Shown: positions 46,679-56,588, counted from the stretch's first letter. The stretch is 64,000 nt of DNA from Ochrobactrum sp. Q0168 (GCF_016427605.1 NZ_JAELXQ010000002.1:62001-126000); one strand, 5' to 3'. Notes: generated by a model not told the origin, from the letters alone. Numbers and translations: made by a program.

Positions 46679-46927
46679 ATGGTTGATATCAATCAGATCC
46701 CGACCCGTCGTCCTTTCCATCGCCGTCGCAAGACGTGCCCGTTCTCCGGTCCAAACGCACCGAAGATCGACTACAAGGACATCAAGCTTCTGCAGCGTTA
46801 CATTTCCGAACGCGGCAAGATCGTTCCTTCCCGTATTACGGCTGTCAGCCAGAAGAAGCAGCGCGAACTCGCCAAGGCGATCAAGCGCGCCCGTTTCCTC
46901 GGCCTGCTGCCTTACGTTGTGAAGTAA
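46679..46927 (+). CDS. rpsR: 30S ribosomal protein S18
   Basis: An 82-residue basic ribosomal protein. [34 protein letters not shown] and [10 protein letters not shown] are standard S18 motifs. It starts two bases after the rpsF stop, so it is translationally coupled. Confidence 0.98.
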   Translation: MVDINQIPTRRPFHRRRKTCPFSGPNAPKIDYKDIKLLQRYISERGKIVPSRITAVSQKKQRELAKAIKRARFLGLLPYVVK

Positions 46928-47088
46928 GACAAGATTTTCGGGAGGCATTCTCATCGGAGTTTGCCTCACGATACCCTCTCCTCCCTTGCGATGGGCGCGA
47001 CGGAGCGTACTGAAAACCCAAGTTGAGACGCAGCCCTCGTGCCGTCTCTAACTGCAAAACCGGAATAGCCGGAGCAGGACAGCGACTG

Positions 47089-48051
47089 ATGAAATTCAAC
47101 GGAACCATTGTTGGTGTCGGCATATTGGCGGGGCTTGCCTCGGCCTTGATGTCGTCCGGCGTCATTGTCCAGTCGGGCATGGCGATGGTTCTCTATTTCC
47201 TGACGCCGCTTCCCATTTTCGTTGCAGCACTCGGCTGGGGTTCCACCGCCGGTATCGTCGCAGCAGCTGTCGCAACTGTCGCAGTCGGCGTTTTCGCCGT
47301 TCCGATGGCGGCGCTCCTGATGGCGCTGACGAGCTATATTCCTGCGGCCATCGGCGCTTATCTGTCCGGCCTTGCGCGTCCCGCCGAAGAACTGGGCGGA
47401 CCGAAGGGCGTGATGGTCTGGTATCCGCTGTCGGATATCGTTTTCCGCCTCGCCTTGATGGTGGCGGTTTCCTTCGTCCTCATCGGCGCAATTCTCGGCT
47501 TCGGCCCGGATATGGCGCGTGAACTGGCCAATGCGGTGATCGACCGCGTTGCGGAAGCCGATCCGCAATTCACCGCCAGCGATGAAATGCGCAACACCAT
47601 GTCGGCGCTGCTGATGTTCGCCCTTCCGGCGATCCAGCCCGCCACATGCCTCGCCATTCTGGTCGGCAATCTCTATCTGGCGCTGCGCCTGACCGCCATG
47701 TCGGGCCGTCTGCGCCGTCCGCGCGACGACTGGCCCGCGACGCTGCGCATGCCGCGCCCGGCGCTGATCGTCTTCGCAGTCGCGCTTGCAGTCGCCTTCT
47801 TCTCGGGCGCCGCCGGTCTGGTGGCAACCGTGGTGGTGGGCGCGCTCGGTGCAGGCTTCATGATGGCGGGTCTCGCCATCATGCATATGCGCACACGCGG
47901 CAAGGTATGGCGTCCGATGGCGCTGTGGTTTGCCTATTTTGCGATCATTCTCTTCGCATTTCTGCTTTTCGTCTTCATGGTTCTCGGCCTTTTCGATACG
48001 TCGCGCGGCGCGCCGATCTCGAAAATTCCGGGCAATGACAAACAACAATAA
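47089..48051 (+). CDS. DUF2232 polytopic membrane protein
   Basis: A 320-residue inner-membrane protein with about eight TM helices. It is the DUF2232 (YybS-like) protein that sits between rpsR and rplI in Rhizobiales, with no established function. ATG 47089 has AGGA about ten bases upstream. It lies within the ribosomal-protein operon, 30 bases ahead of rplI. Confidence 0.9.
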   Translation: MKFNGTIVGVGILAGLASALMSSGVIVQSGMAMVLYFLTPLPIFVAALGWGSTAGIVAAAVATVAVGVFAVPMAALLMALTSYIPAAIGAYLSGLARPAEELGGPKGVMVWYPLSDIVFRLALMVAVSFVLIGAILGFGPDMARELANAVIDRVAEADPQFTASDEMRNTMSALLMFALPAIQPATCLAILVGNLYLALRLTAMSGRLRRPRDDWPATLRMPRPALIVFAVALAVAFFSGAAGLVATVVVGALGAGFMMAGLAIMHMRTRGKVWRPMALWFAYFAIILFAFLLFVFMVLGLFDTSRGAPISKIPGNDKQQ

Positions 48052-48081
48052 CCCGAATTAAACACTCGAAAGGAAACTCCA

Positions 48082-48651
48082 ATGGAAGTCATTCTTCTGG
48101 AACGCATTGGCCGCCTCGGCCAGATGGGCGAAACCGTCAAGGTCAAGGACGGCTATGCCCGTAACTTCCTGCTCCCGCAGGGCAAGGCTCTTCGTGCCAA
48201 CGAAGCCAACAAGAAGAAGTTCGAAGGCCAGCGCGCTCAGCTCGAAGCCCAGAACCTGGAACGCAAGAACGAAGCCAGCGCCGTTGCTGAAAAGCTCAAT
48301 GGCCAGAGCTTCATCGTTGTGCGTTCGGCTGGTGAAACCGGCCAGCTCTACGGTTCGGTTTCGACCCGCGACATCGCTGAAATCATCACGGCAAACGGCT
48401 TCACCCTGCACCGCAACCAGGTTGAACTGAACCATCCGATCAAGACGATCGGCCTGCACGAAGTTTCGATTTCGCTGCATCCGGAAGTTCAGGTTGAAGT
48501 GACCGTCAACATCGCCCGTTCGAACGAAGAAGCAGAACGTCAGGCCAAGGGTGAAGACCTCACCTCCATCGAAGCCATCTACGGCATCGAAGAAGCCCCG
48601 CTTTCTGAAGAAATCTTCGACGAAGACGAAGAAGCCGAAGATCAGGCTTAA
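48082..48651 (+). CDS. rplI: 50S ribosomal protein L9
   Basis: A 189-residue L9 with the N-terminal signature [36 protein letters not shown], the long connecting helix and the C-terminal domain. An acidic tail ([14 protein letters not shown]) extends beyond the common length. GAAAGGAAA precedes the ATG. It closes the ribosomal operon, and a terminator follows. Confidence 0.98.
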   Translation: MEVILLERIGRLGQMGETVKVKDGYARNFLLPQGKALRANEANKKKFEGQRAQLEAQNLERKNEASAVAEKLNGQSFIVVRSAGETGQLYGSVSTRDIAEIITANGFTLHRNQVELNHPIKTIGLHEVSISLHPEVQVEVTVNIARSNEEAERQAKGEDLTSIEAIYGIEEAPLSEEIFDEDEEAEDQA

Positions 48652-48723
48652 TTGTTACACTTACCTCCGGAAAAGCCCGCTTTCTCAGCAGGCATTCCCA
48701 TGGTGGTAAACTTTAAATGATCG

Positions 48724-48750
48724 TGCCCGGCGGCCTCCGCCGGGCATTTT
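48724..48750 (+). terminator. Rho-independent terminator of the rpsF-rplI operon
   Basis: A ten-base stem TGCCCGGCGG / CCGCCGGGCA with a CCT loop, followed by TTTTCTCTTT. Confidence 0.92.
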
Positions 48751-48938
48751 CTCTTTCCAGAACGGGAAAACTCCCTATTCTTCTTCTTGGTAATGTTTTG
48801 GAGAGGGTGCAGACGGAAACGTCCGCGTTGCTTAGGACAGCGTTCCCAAGGCCGGTAGACCTTATGGATCACTGCCTGAAAATCTAATGACAGTGTGGCT
48901 CTGACAGAGGATACACAAGCCGCCTGCCGTGCAACCGC

Positions 48939-48964
48939 ATGGATGCTACGCCTGCCTCATCCAT
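48939..48964 (+). promoter_or_regulatory. Hairpin abutting the cfa ribosome-binding site
   Basis: ATGGATG pairs with CATCCAT across a 12-base loop, ending two bases before AAAAGGAG. It may influence translation start of cfa; no T tract follows. Confidence 0.4.
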
Positions 48965-48981
48965 AAAAGGAGATGGGGCCG

Positions 48982-50262
48982 ATGTATGGAATGATGCGTA
49001 CTGTTCTTTCGCATATGATTAAAACCGGCGATCTGACGGTCACCGATTCGAGTGGTGCGCGTTCACAGTATGGCGACAAGACCGGTGTGCCGGTTCATAT
49101 ACACTTCAAGACAAAGCATGCCGAGCGCGCCGTAGCGCTCGACCCCGAGCTGAAACTCGCCGAATGCTTCATGGACGGCGAGATCGACTTTCTGGAAGGC
49201 GATATTTACACGCTGCTCCAGATCGTATTCGAAAATACCGGGCCGACAGCCGCGACAGAACCGTGGATGAAGGCGCTTGCAAAGCTGCGCATTCTGTTCC
49301 GCCGCTTCCAGCAGATGAACACGATTGCGCGTTCGTCCGACAATATCAAAAGCCATTACGACCTTTCCGGCGAGCTTTACGACCTGTTTCTCGATCCGGA
49401 CAAGCAATATTCCTGCGCCTATTTCGAAACGCCGAATGCAACGCTTGCCGAGGCGCAGCTTGCGAAAAAGCGCCATATTGCGGCGAAACTGCTGGTGAAG
49501 GAAGGCGACAAGGTGCTGGATATCGGCTGCGGCTGGGGCGGCATGGGGCTCTATCTCGCCCGCCACCTCAAGGCCAACGTGACCGGCGTGACCTTGTCGG
49601 AAGAACAGCACGGCATCGCCAACCAGCGCGCCGTGGATGAAGGGCTTTCGGACCGCGCCAAGTTCGAGCTGACCGACTATCGCAACATCGACGACAAGTT
49701 CGACCGGCTGGTTTCGGTCGGCATGTTCGAGCATGTCGGCGTCGGCCATTTTGCGGAATATTTCCAGCATGTGGCGCGGCTGATGAAGCCGGATGGCGTG
49801 TTCCTGCTCCATGCCATTGGCCGGTCCGACGGGCCGGGCGCGACCAATCCGTTCATCCGCAAATATATCTTCCCGGGCGGCTATATCCCCGCCTTGTCGG
49901 AAGTGCTGCCGCATATCGAAAAGGCCGGTCTCTATGTCACCGACATCGAAATTCTGCGGCTGCATTATGCGGAAACGCTGAAAGCCTGGCGCGAGGCCTT
50001 CATGGCCAATCGCGAGCGAGCCAAGGCGCTTTATGACGAACGCTTCTGCCGCATGTGGGAGTTTTATCTTGCCGCGTCGGAAAGCGCTTTCCGCTGGCAG
50101 AACATGATGGTGTTCCACATCCAGATTGCGCACCGGCAGGAAGCTGTTCCTCTGACGCGCAACTATATCGAAGCGGAAGAAAAGCGTTTGAAGCGGCTCG
50201 ACAGCGCGCCAAAAGGCGCCAATAGCGAGGCCCGCGCCGTCAAGAAAAGCATGAACGGCTGA
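48982..50262 (+). CDS. cfa: Cyclopropane-fatty-acyl-phospholipid synthase
   Basis: A 426-residue SAM-dependent enzyme that cyclopropanates unsaturated phospholipid acyl chains. It has an N-terminal lipid-binding region (to about residue 110), then SHYDLSGELYDLFLDP, the catalytic-region QYSCAYFE and the SAM motif VLDIGCGWGGMGLYLA. EHVGVGHFAEYF and FIRKYIFPGGYIP complete the signature. ATG 48982 is ten bases from AGGAG; ATG 48973 is too close to it. A terminator follows. Confidence 0.95.
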   Translation: MYGMMRTVLSHMIKTGDLTVTDSSGARSQYGDKTGVPVHIHFKTKHAERAVALDPELKLAECFMDGEIDFLEGDIYTLLQIVFENTGPTAATEPWMKALAKLRILFRRFQQMNTIARSSDNIKSHYDLSGELYDLFLDPDKQYSCAYFETPNATLAEAQLAKKRHIAAKLLVKEGDKVLDIGCGWGGMGLYLARHLKANVTGVTLSEEQHGIANQRAVDEGLSDRAKFELTDYRNIDDKFDRLVSVGMFEHVGVGHFAEYFQHVARLMKPDGVFLLHAIGRSDGPGATNPFIRKYIFPGGYIPALSEVLPHIEKAGLYVTDIEILRLHYAETLKAWREAFMANRERAKALYDERFCRMWEFYLAASESAFRWQNMMVFHIQIAHRQEAVPLTRNYIEAEEKRLKRLDSAPKGANSEARAVKKSMNG

Positions 50263-50288
50263 TCCGGCTGGATCAGGTTCACATGTTT

Positions 50289-50319
50289 AAAAGGGCTGCC
50301 GTCTCGGGCAGCCCTTTTT
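50289..50319 (+). terminator. Rho-independent terminator of cfa
   Basis: AAAAGGGCTGCC / GGCAGCCCTTTT with a six-base loop and a run of five Ts. Confidence 0.93.
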
Positions 50320-50498
50320 CATGCCGCATTGCGTATCGAACGCCCGTCAAGAACATAGCGTTCCTGCGCAGGCGCAAACTGTGAATCAGTGTGAATCATG
50401 GTATAGCTTATCCCTCCCAGCAGGAATCATCCGAAGCCGCGTTGCGTTTGGCATCACATGACGGTTAGCTGGCAGCATCAGGGACAGGATCTAGAATC

Positions 50499-52001
50499 AT
50501 GGCGGAAGCGGCGGTACGCAAACTTGACGATGTGCGCGATCAGAAGGACGCACTTTATCGGGAAGCACCACACAATATCGAAGCGGAACAGGCATTGCTG
50601 GGCGCAATCCTGATCAACAACGATGCCTTTTACCGCATATCCGATTTTCTGAAGCCCACCCATTTCTTCGAGCCGCTGCATCGCCGTATCTACGAGATCA
50701 CCACCGATCTCATCCGCGTCGGCAAGATGGCCAATCCGGTCACGATGAAGACCTTTCTGCCCGAGGGCAAGGTCGGCGATCTGACCATATTCCAGTATGT
50801 CACGCGCCTTGCCACCGAGGCCGTGACCATCATCAATGCCGCCGATTATGGCCGCGCAATCTACGATCTGGCGACACGCCGCGCGCTGATCGGGATCGGC
50901 GAGGACATGGTCAATCTCGCCTATGATGCGCCGGTCGACAACGCCCCGCAGGAGCAGATCGAGGACGCCGAGCGCCGCCTGTTCGAGCTGGCCGAAACCG
51001 GCCGCTACGATGGCGGCTTCCTGCCGTTCAAGGATGCCGTGACGACTGCCGTGGATATGGCCAATGCCGCTTTCATGCGCGATGGCCACCTGTCGGGCAT
51101 CTCCACCGGCATTCATACGCTCGACGGCAAGATGGGCGGCTTGCAGCCTTCCGACTTGATTATCCTCGCCGGACGTCCGGGCATGGGCAAGACCTCGCTT
51201 GCCACCAATATCGCCTTCAACATCGCCAATGCCTATGAGGGCGAACAGCAGGCCGATGGCTCGATGAAGGCCAAGAATGGCGGCGTTGTCGGCTTCTTCT
51301 CCCTCGAAATGTCTGCGGAACAGCTCGCCACCCGCATCATTTCCGAGCAGACGGAAGTGTCTTCCTCGAAAATTCGCCGCGGCGACATTACCGAAACCGA
51401 TTTCGAAAAGCTGGTCGCCTGCTCGCAGGTGATGCAGAAAATCCCGCTCTATATCGACCAGACCGGTGGTATTTCCATTGCGCAGCTGGCCGCCCGCGCC
51501 CGTCGCCTCAAGCGCCAGCGCGGCCTTGACGTTCTGGTGATCGACTACGTGCAGCTGATGACCGGCTCGTCGAAGGCCTCGGCGCAGAACCGCGTGCAGG
51601 AAATCACTGAAATCACCACCGGCCTCAAGGCGCTCGGCAAGGAACTGAACGTTCCGATCATCGCGCTGTCACAGCTGTCGCGTCAGGTGGAGAGCCGCGA
51701 CGACAAGCGCCCGCAGCTCTCCGATCTTCGTGAATCGGGCTCCATCGAGCAGGACGCCGACGTGGTGCTGTTCGTGTTCCGCGAGGAATATTACGTCAAG
51801 AACCTTGAGCCGCGCGACGAGTTCGATCCGAAATACGAAGAATGGAAGCAGCATTTTGAAAAAGTGCGCGGCACTGCCGATGTCATCATCGCCAAGCAGC
51901 GTCACGGACCGACCGGCACGGTCAAGCTCGCCTTCCAGGCTGAATTCACGCGATTTGCAGATCTGGCCGAAGGTTCCTATCTTCCCGAACAGTATGAATA
52001 A
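50499..52001 (+). CDS. dnaB: Replicative DNA helicase DnaB
   Basis: A 500-residue hexameric helicase. The N-terminal domain spans about residues 20-140 (PHNIEAEQALLGAILINNDAF). The RecA-like ATPase domain has Walker A GRPGMGKTS near residue 226, Walker B LVIDYVQLM and the C-terminal KQRHGPTGTVKLAFQ. It unwinds DNA at the fork; no DnaC gene is seen in the window, and a DciA-family gene is present at 642. It is 27 bases upstream of radA and probably cotranscribed with it. Confidence 0.98.
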   Translation: MAEAAVRKLDDVRDQKDALYREAPHNIEAEQALLGAILINNDAFYRISDFLKPTHFFEPLHRRIYEITTDLIRVGKMANPVTMKTFLPEGKVGDLTIFQYVTRLATEAVTIINAADYGRAIYDLATRRALIGIGEDMVNLAYDAPVDNAPQEQIEDAERRLFELAETGRYDGGFLPFKDAVTTAVDMANAAFMRDGHLSGISTGIHTLDGKMGGLQPSDLIILAGRPGMGKTSLATNIAFNIANAYEGEQQADGSMKAKNGGVVGFFSLEMSAEQLATRIISEQTEVSSSKIRRGDITETDFEKLVACSQVMQKIPLYIDQTGGISIAQLAARARRLKRQRGLDVLVIDYVQLMTGSSKASAQNRVQEITEITTGLKALGKELNVPIIALSQLSRQVESRDDKRPQLSDLRESGSIEQDADVVLFVFREEYYVKNLEPRDEFDPKYEEWKQHFEKVRGTADVIIAKQRHGPTGTVKLAFQAEFTRFADLAEGSYLPEQYE

Positions 52002-52028
52002 TATGTTTTCAAAAAAGGCGCGTCTGTG

Positions 52029-53420
52029 ATGGCCAAGGCGCGCATTCAATTCATCTGCCAGAATTGCGGTACAGTGCATACGCGCTGGGCGGGCAAGTGC
52101 GATTCCTGCGGCGAGTGGAACACCCTCGTCGAGGAAGGCACCAATAGCGGCATCGGCTCCGGCCCGGGCGCGATGTTGTCGAAGCGCAAGGGTCGCGCCG
52201 TGGCGCTGACCTCGCTTTCCGGCGACATCGAAGACGCGCCGCGCATTATTTCCGGCATCAGCGAACTTGACCGGGTGACCGGCGGCGGTTTTGTGCGCGG
52301 TTCGGCGCTTTTGATCGGCGGCGATCCCGGCATCGGCAAATCCACGCTTCTGACGCAGGCGGCGGCAGCCCTCGCCAATCGCGGCCACCGCATCGTCTAT
52401 GTTTCGGGCGAAGAAGCGGTCGCGCAGATCCGCCTGCGCGCGCAGCGTCTCGGCGTAGCCTCGTCGGCGGTGGAACTTGCCGCCGAAACCAATGTCGAAG
52501 ACATTATCGCCACCATATCCGATGGCAAACGTCCCGATCTGGTGATCATCGATTCGATCCAGACCTTGTGGACCGACATGGCGGATTCAGCCCCCGGCAC
52601 GGTCACGCAGGTACGATCTTCGGCGCAGGCCCTGATCCGCTACGCCAAGCAGACCGGCGCTGCGGTGGTGCTGGTCGGCCATGTCACCAAGGAAGGCCAG
52701 ATTGCCGGTCCCCGCGTGGTCGAACATATGGTCGATGGCGTTCTCTATTTCGAAGGTGAAGGCGGCCATCATTACCGCATTTTGCGCACGGTGAAGAACC
52801 GCTTTGGCCCCACCGACGAAATCGGCGTTTTTGAAATGTCCGATGGCGGCTTGCGTGAAGTGTCCAATCCTTCCGAGCTTTTTCTCGGCGAACGCAACGA
52901 AAAAGCGCCGGGCGCGGCGGTTTTCGCCGGCATGGAAGGCACGCGCCCGGTTCTGGTGGAAATTCAGGCTCTTGTCGCCCCCTCCTCGCTCGGCACGCCG
53001 CGCCGCGCGGTCGTTGGCTGGGATGGCGGGCGTCTCGCCATGATCCTCGCCGTGCTGGAATCGCATTGCGGCGTCCGTTTCGGCCAGCACGATGTCTATC
53101 TGAATGTCGCGGGCGGCTATCGGATCAGCGAACCGGCTGCCGATATCGCCGTTGCATCGGCGCTGGTTTCATCCATGGCCGGTATTGCCCTTCCGCCAGA
53201 TTGTGTTTATTTCGGCGAAATCAGCCTTTCCGGTGCTGTTCGTGCGGTAACGCATGCAGTACAGAGATTGAAGGAAGCGGAGAAACTCGGCTTCCGGCAG
53301 GCGGAAGTACCAAGCGGCAGCGGCGAACTGTGGAAAGATCGCAGCTTCCGTCTCATGGAGACAGCCGCCCTGCCCGACCTCGTTGCGCGCATTGCAGCAT
53401 CGGGCGCCGGAAAGAAGTAA
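52029..53420 (+). CDS. radA: DNA repair protein RadA (Sms)
   Basis: A 463-residue recombination branch-migration ATPase. It has the N-terminal Cys4 zinc finger CQNCG...CDSCGEW, Walker A GGDPGIGKST, the RadA-specific KNRFGPTDEIGVFEM and a C-terminal Lon-like domain (SVALV-type region near DIAVASALVSS). ATG 52029 is chosen over the adjacent GTG. In many rhizobia an alanine racemase gene lies between dnaB and radA; here the two are directly adjacent. Confidence 0.97.
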   Translation: MAKARIQFICQNCGTVHTRWAGKCDSCGEWNTLVEEGTNSGIGSGPGAMLSKRKGRAVALTSLSGDIEDAPRIISGISELDRVTGGGFVRGSALLIGGDPGIGKSTLLTQAAAALANRGHRIVYVSGEEAVAQIRLRAQRLGVASSAVELAAETNVEDIIATISDGKRPDLVIIDSIQTLWTDMADSAPGTVTQVRSSAQALIRYAKQTGAAVVLVGHVTKEGQIAGPRVVEHMVDGVLYFEGEGGHHYRILRTVKNRFGPTDEIGVFEMSDGGLREVSNPSELFLGERNEKAPGAAVFAGMEGTRPVLVEIQALVAPSSLGTPRRAVVGWDGGRLAMILAVLESHCGVRFGQHDVYLNVAGGYRISEPAADIAVASALVSSMAGIALPPDCVYFGEISLSGAVRAVTHAVQRLKEAEKLGFRQAEVPSGSGELWKDRSFRLMETAALPDLVARIAASGAGKK

Positions 53421-53534
53421 TAATTCAGGGGCTTAACGCGGGAAGATTCTGTCAACCTTCCGATGTTAAGCTTCCGCGTCTTTGACTGCCCTGCGCACCG
53501 GAACGCTTGCGCGAAAAACTAAGGACAGGCCAGA

Positions 53535-54110
53535 ATGCCCATAACCATGCTTGATGGAATTCTACTCGGGATAACGCTGGTATCAGCAGTTCTGGCGATG
53601 GTGCGCGGTTTTTCCCGCGAAGTACTGTCGCTCGTATCCTGGGCTGCGGCGGCAGCTGCGGCGTTTCTATTCTATAAGCCGGTGCTGCCCTATATAAAGC
53701 CCTATATCAACAACGACACGCTGGCCATGATCGCCGCTATGGCCGCGGTGTTCCTCGTGGTGCTGATCATCGTTTCGCTGATCACCATGAAGATCGCGGA
53801 TTTCATCATCGACAGCCGCATCGGCGCGCTCGACCGGACGCTTGGCTTCCTGTTCGGTGCGGCCCGCGGCGTGCTTCTCGTTGTTGTCGCCATGCTGTTC
53901 TTCAACTGGCTGGTGCCGGAAAATCAGCCGGCCTGGGTGACCAACGCCAAATCGAAGCCGATGCTCGATTCCTTCGGCGAGCAGCTGCGCAATCTCCTGC
54001 CTGCTGACCCGGAATCGATGGTCGAAAAGCTGAAGCCGCAGCGCAATGCACCGGCGACCGGCGACCAGGAAGAAGCGCCTGTGCCGGATGACGCGCCAGC
54101 GCAGCAATAA
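53535..54110 (+). CDS. cvpA: CvpA-family membrane protein
   Basis: A 191-residue inner-membrane protein with four TM segments in the first 135 residues (LDGILLGITLVSAVLAMVRG, FSREVLSLVSWAAAAAAAFL, MIAAMAAVFLVVLIIVSLIT, RTLGFLFGAARGVLLVV) and a hydrophilic tail. CvpA is linked to colicin V production in E. coli and to envelope/bile tolerance elsewhere. It sits ahead of purF, the usual order across Proteobacteria. Confidence 0.94.
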   Translation: MPITMLDGILLGITLVSAVLAMVRGFSREVLSLVSWAAAAAAAFLFYKPVLPYIKPYINNDTLAMIAAMAAVFLVVLIIVSLITMKIADFIIDSRIGALDRTLGFLFGAARGVLLVVVAMLFFNWLVPENQPAWVTNAKSKPMLDSFGEQLRNLLPADPESMVEKLKPQRNAPATGDQEEAPVPDDAPAQQ

Positions 54111-54131
54111 GCAGCAACTGATTTAAAAAAT

Positions 54132-54164
54132 TGAAACCGGCTTGTGCCGGTTTCATCTGTTTTT
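54132..54164 (+). terminator. Rho-independent terminator of cvpA
   Basis: TGAAACCGGC / GCCGGTTTCA with a TTGT loop, then TCTGTTTTT. It separates cvpA from purF transcriptionally. Confidence 0.9.
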
Positions 54165-54287
54165 GGGCCCAATAAAGGCCTATATGATCAGCTTAACTGA
54201 CGCGGGTTCAAGGGATCGCTTTCAAAAAGGCGCCCTTTCATGTAAATGTTGTTTTTAACAACCCGCAATCGAAAGGCCTTGCGGACA

Positions 54288-55778
54288 ATGTTCCAACAGT
54301 CGCATGATGAGACTTCCTTTATGCTGGATGACGACACCCTGCATGAAGAATGTGGTGTATTCGGCATTTTGGGTCATGAAGACGCCGCAGCGCTGACAGC
54401 GCTCGGTCTGCACGCCCTTCAGCATCGCGGTCAGGAAGCCGCCGGTATCGTCTCGTACCACAATCGCCGCTTCCACTCCGAGCGTCATATGGGCCTCGTC
54501 GGGGACCATTTCACCGACGCCGCCACGCTGAACCGCCTGCCCGGCGACCGCGCCATTGGCCATGTGCGCTATTCCACCACCGGCGAAACGATCCTGCGCA
54601 ATGTGCAGCCGCTTTTCGCGGAACTGGAAGTCGGCGGCATTGCCATTGCCCATAACGGCAATTTCACCAACGGCATTTCGCTGCGCAAGCAGCTGATCGC
54701 TTCGGGCGCGATCTTCCAGGCGACATCTGATACGGAAGTCGTTTTGCATATGATCGCCCGTTCGCGTTTCCCCTCGTCTTCGGACCGCTTCGTGGATGCG
54801 ATCCGTCAGGTTGAAGGCGGCTACGCCATGCTGGCGCTGACCCGCACCAAGCTGATCGCCGCGCGCGATCCGATCGGCATCCGTCCGCTCGTCATGGGCG
54901 AACTGGATGGCAAGCCGATCTTCTGCTCGGAAACCTGCGCCCTCGACATCATCGGCGCGAAATACATCCGCGACGTCGAAAATGGGGAAGTGATCGTCTG
55001 CGAAATCCAGCAGGACGGCTCGATCACGACCCAGTCCATCAAGGCGGAAAACCCACAGCCGGAACGTCTGTGCCTGTTTGAATATGTCTATTTCGCCCGT
55101 CCGGATTCGGTCGTCGGCGGACGCAGCGTCTATGTCGCGCGCAAGAATATGGGCATCGAGCTGGCCGGTGAAGCCGGTGTCGAAGCCGATGTCATCGTGC
55201 CGGTGCCCGATGGCGGCACGCCTGCGGCGCTCGGCTTTGCGCAGGCAAGCGGCATTCCTTTCGAATATGGCATCATCCGCAACCATTATGTCGGGCGCAC
55301 CTTCATCGAGCCGACGCAGCAAATTCGCGCCCTGGGCGTGAAGCTGAAGCATTCGGCCAATCGCGCCATGATCGAAGGCAAGCGCGTTGTGCTGGTGGAT
55401 GATTCCATCGTGCGCGGCACCACCTCGGTCAAGATCGTGCAGATGATGCGCGATGCGGGCGCGAAGGAAGTCCATATGCGCGTGGCGAGCCCGATGATCT
55501 ATCATCCGGATTTCTACGGCATCGACACGCCGCACGCCGACAAGCTTCTCGCCAACCAGCATGAAGATTTGGAATCCATGTGCCGTTACATCGGCGCGGA
55601 TTCGCTGGCCTTCCTGTCTATCGACGGTCTCTACAAGGCAGTCGGCGGCAAGCCGCGTGATCCCAAGGCCCCTGCCTTCACGGATCACTATTTCACGGGT
55701 GACTACCCGACCCGCCTTCTCGATCAGGAAGGCGAAAGCAACATCCACACGCTGTCGCTGCTGGCCAGCAACGGCTAA
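54288..55778 (+). CDS. purF: Amidophosphoribosyltransferase
   Basis: The first committed enzyme of purine synthesis, 496 residues from this start. It is an N-terminal Ntn glutaminase with nucleophilic Cys in HEECGVFGI (Cys22 here, exposed after propeptide removal), followed by the PRTase domain with VVLVDDSIVRGTTS. Three ATGs are possible (54246, 54288, 54321). I chose 54288 by resemblance to Brucella homologues, but none has a strong RBS. Confidence 0.96.
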   Translation: MFQQSHDETSFMLDDDTLHEECGVFGILGHEDAAALTALGLHALQHRGQEAAGIVSYHNRRFHSERHMGLVGDHFTDAATLNRLPGDRAIGHVRYSTTGETILRNVQPLFAELEVGGIAIAHNGNFTNGISLRKQLIASGAIFQATSDTEVVLHMIARSRFPSSSDRFVDAIRQVEGGYAMLALTRTKLIAARDPIGIRPLVMGELDGKPIFCSETCALDIIGAKYIRDVENGEVIVCEIQQDGSITTQSIKAENPQPERLCLFEYVYFARPDSVVGGRSVYVARKNMGIELAGEAGVEADVIVPVPDGGTPAALGFAQASGIPFEYGIIRNHYVGRTFIEPTQQIRALGVKLKHSANRAMIEGKRVVLVDDSIVRGTTSVKIVQMMRDAGAKEVHMRVASPMIYHPDFYGIDTPHADKLLANQHEDLESMCRYIGADSLAFLSIDGLYKAVGGKPRDPKAPAFTDHYFTGDYPTRLLDQEGESNIHTLSLLASNG

Positions 55779-55847
55779 CGCAAATTCGCGAACTGGGCGG
55801 CCTGCGGGCCGCTCCAATCCTTCACATAAAAAGTCGTTGGGGACGGA

Positions 55848-56588
55848 ATGACAATCGACCTTACGGGCCGGCTAGCCCTGGTAACGGGCGCATCGCGCGG
55901 CATTGGGTATTTTCTTTCGCTGGAACTGGCGAAGCGCGGCGCGCATGTGATCGCCGTTGCGCGTACTGTCGGCGGCCTTGAAGAACTGGACGACGATATT
56001 CGCAAGCTTGGCGGCAGCGCGACATTGGTGCCGCTCGACATCACCGATATGGAAGCCATTGACCGTCTTGGCGGTTCGATCCACGAACGCTGGGGCAAGC
56101 TCGATATCATGGTCGCCAATGCGGGCGTGCTGGGCACCATCTCGCCGATCGGCCATGTGGAAGCAAAGACCTTTGAAAAGGTCATGAATGTCAACGTGAC
56201 CAGCGTATGGCGGCTGATCCGCTCGACCGATCCGCTGCTGCGGCTTTCCGATGCCGGGCGCGCCATTCTGCTTTCATCCGGCGTTGCGCATAGCTGCCGC
56301 GCCTTCTGGGGCCCTTATGCTGCGTCCAAGGCGGCTGTCGAGGTGATGGCGCGCAGCTGGGCCGAAGAGACCAAGCAGATGGCGCTCAAGGTCAACTCGG
56401 TCAATCCCGGCGCGACCCGCACCGCCATGCGCGCGCAGGCCATGCCTGGCGAAGACCCCGACACCCTGCCGACACCGCAGGAAGTGGCCGAAAAGATCGT
56501 CAAGCTTGCCGATCCGGCGCTTAACGTCACTGGCAAGCTGTTCGACGTGCGTCAGGACCGCTTCCTCGACTATCACATGCCGTCGTAA
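55848..56588 (+). CDS. SDR-family oxidoreductase
   Basis: A 246-residue classical SDR. It has TGASRGIGYFLS for the cofactor, VANAG in place of NNAG, the Ser in LLSSGVAHS and Tyr/Lys in YAASKAAVE. The C-terminus resembles the YciK/FabG-like group found after purF in Rhizobiales. The substrate is unknown. A GC-rich hairpin (55797-55812) lies in the gap after purF. Confidence 0.9.
   Translation: MTIDLTGRLALVTGASRGIGYFLSLELAKRGAHVIAVARTVGGLEELDDDIRKLGGSATLVPLDITDMEAIDRLGGSIHERWGKLDIMVANAGVLGTISPIGHVEAKTFEKVMNVNVTSVWRLIRSTDPLLRLSDAGRAILLSSGVAHSCRAFWGPYAASKAAVEVMARSWAEETKQMALKVNSVNPGATRTAMRAQAMPGEDPDTLPTPQEVAEKIVKLADPALNVTGKLFDVRQDRFLDYHMPS

Larger units (their letters stand above)
48652..48981. 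other. Spacer rplI - cfa with long structured leader
   Basis: A 330-base spacer. It holds the rplI terminator (48724-48750), then about 230 bases of cfa leader containing a GACG-GAAA-CGTC tetraloop hairpin near 48812 and a seven-base hairpin immediately before the Shine-Dalgarno. No gene is supported. Confidence 0.55.

Noticed and set aside
48648-48872. A 74-codon minus-strand frame in the rplI-cfa spacer
   Set aside because: It crosses the rplI terminator, is Lys/Arg-rich and has no RBS or domain.
54255-55817. A 520-codon minus-strand frame opposite purF
   Set aside because: It is a shadow of purF, with composition typical of antisense frames and no recognisable motif.
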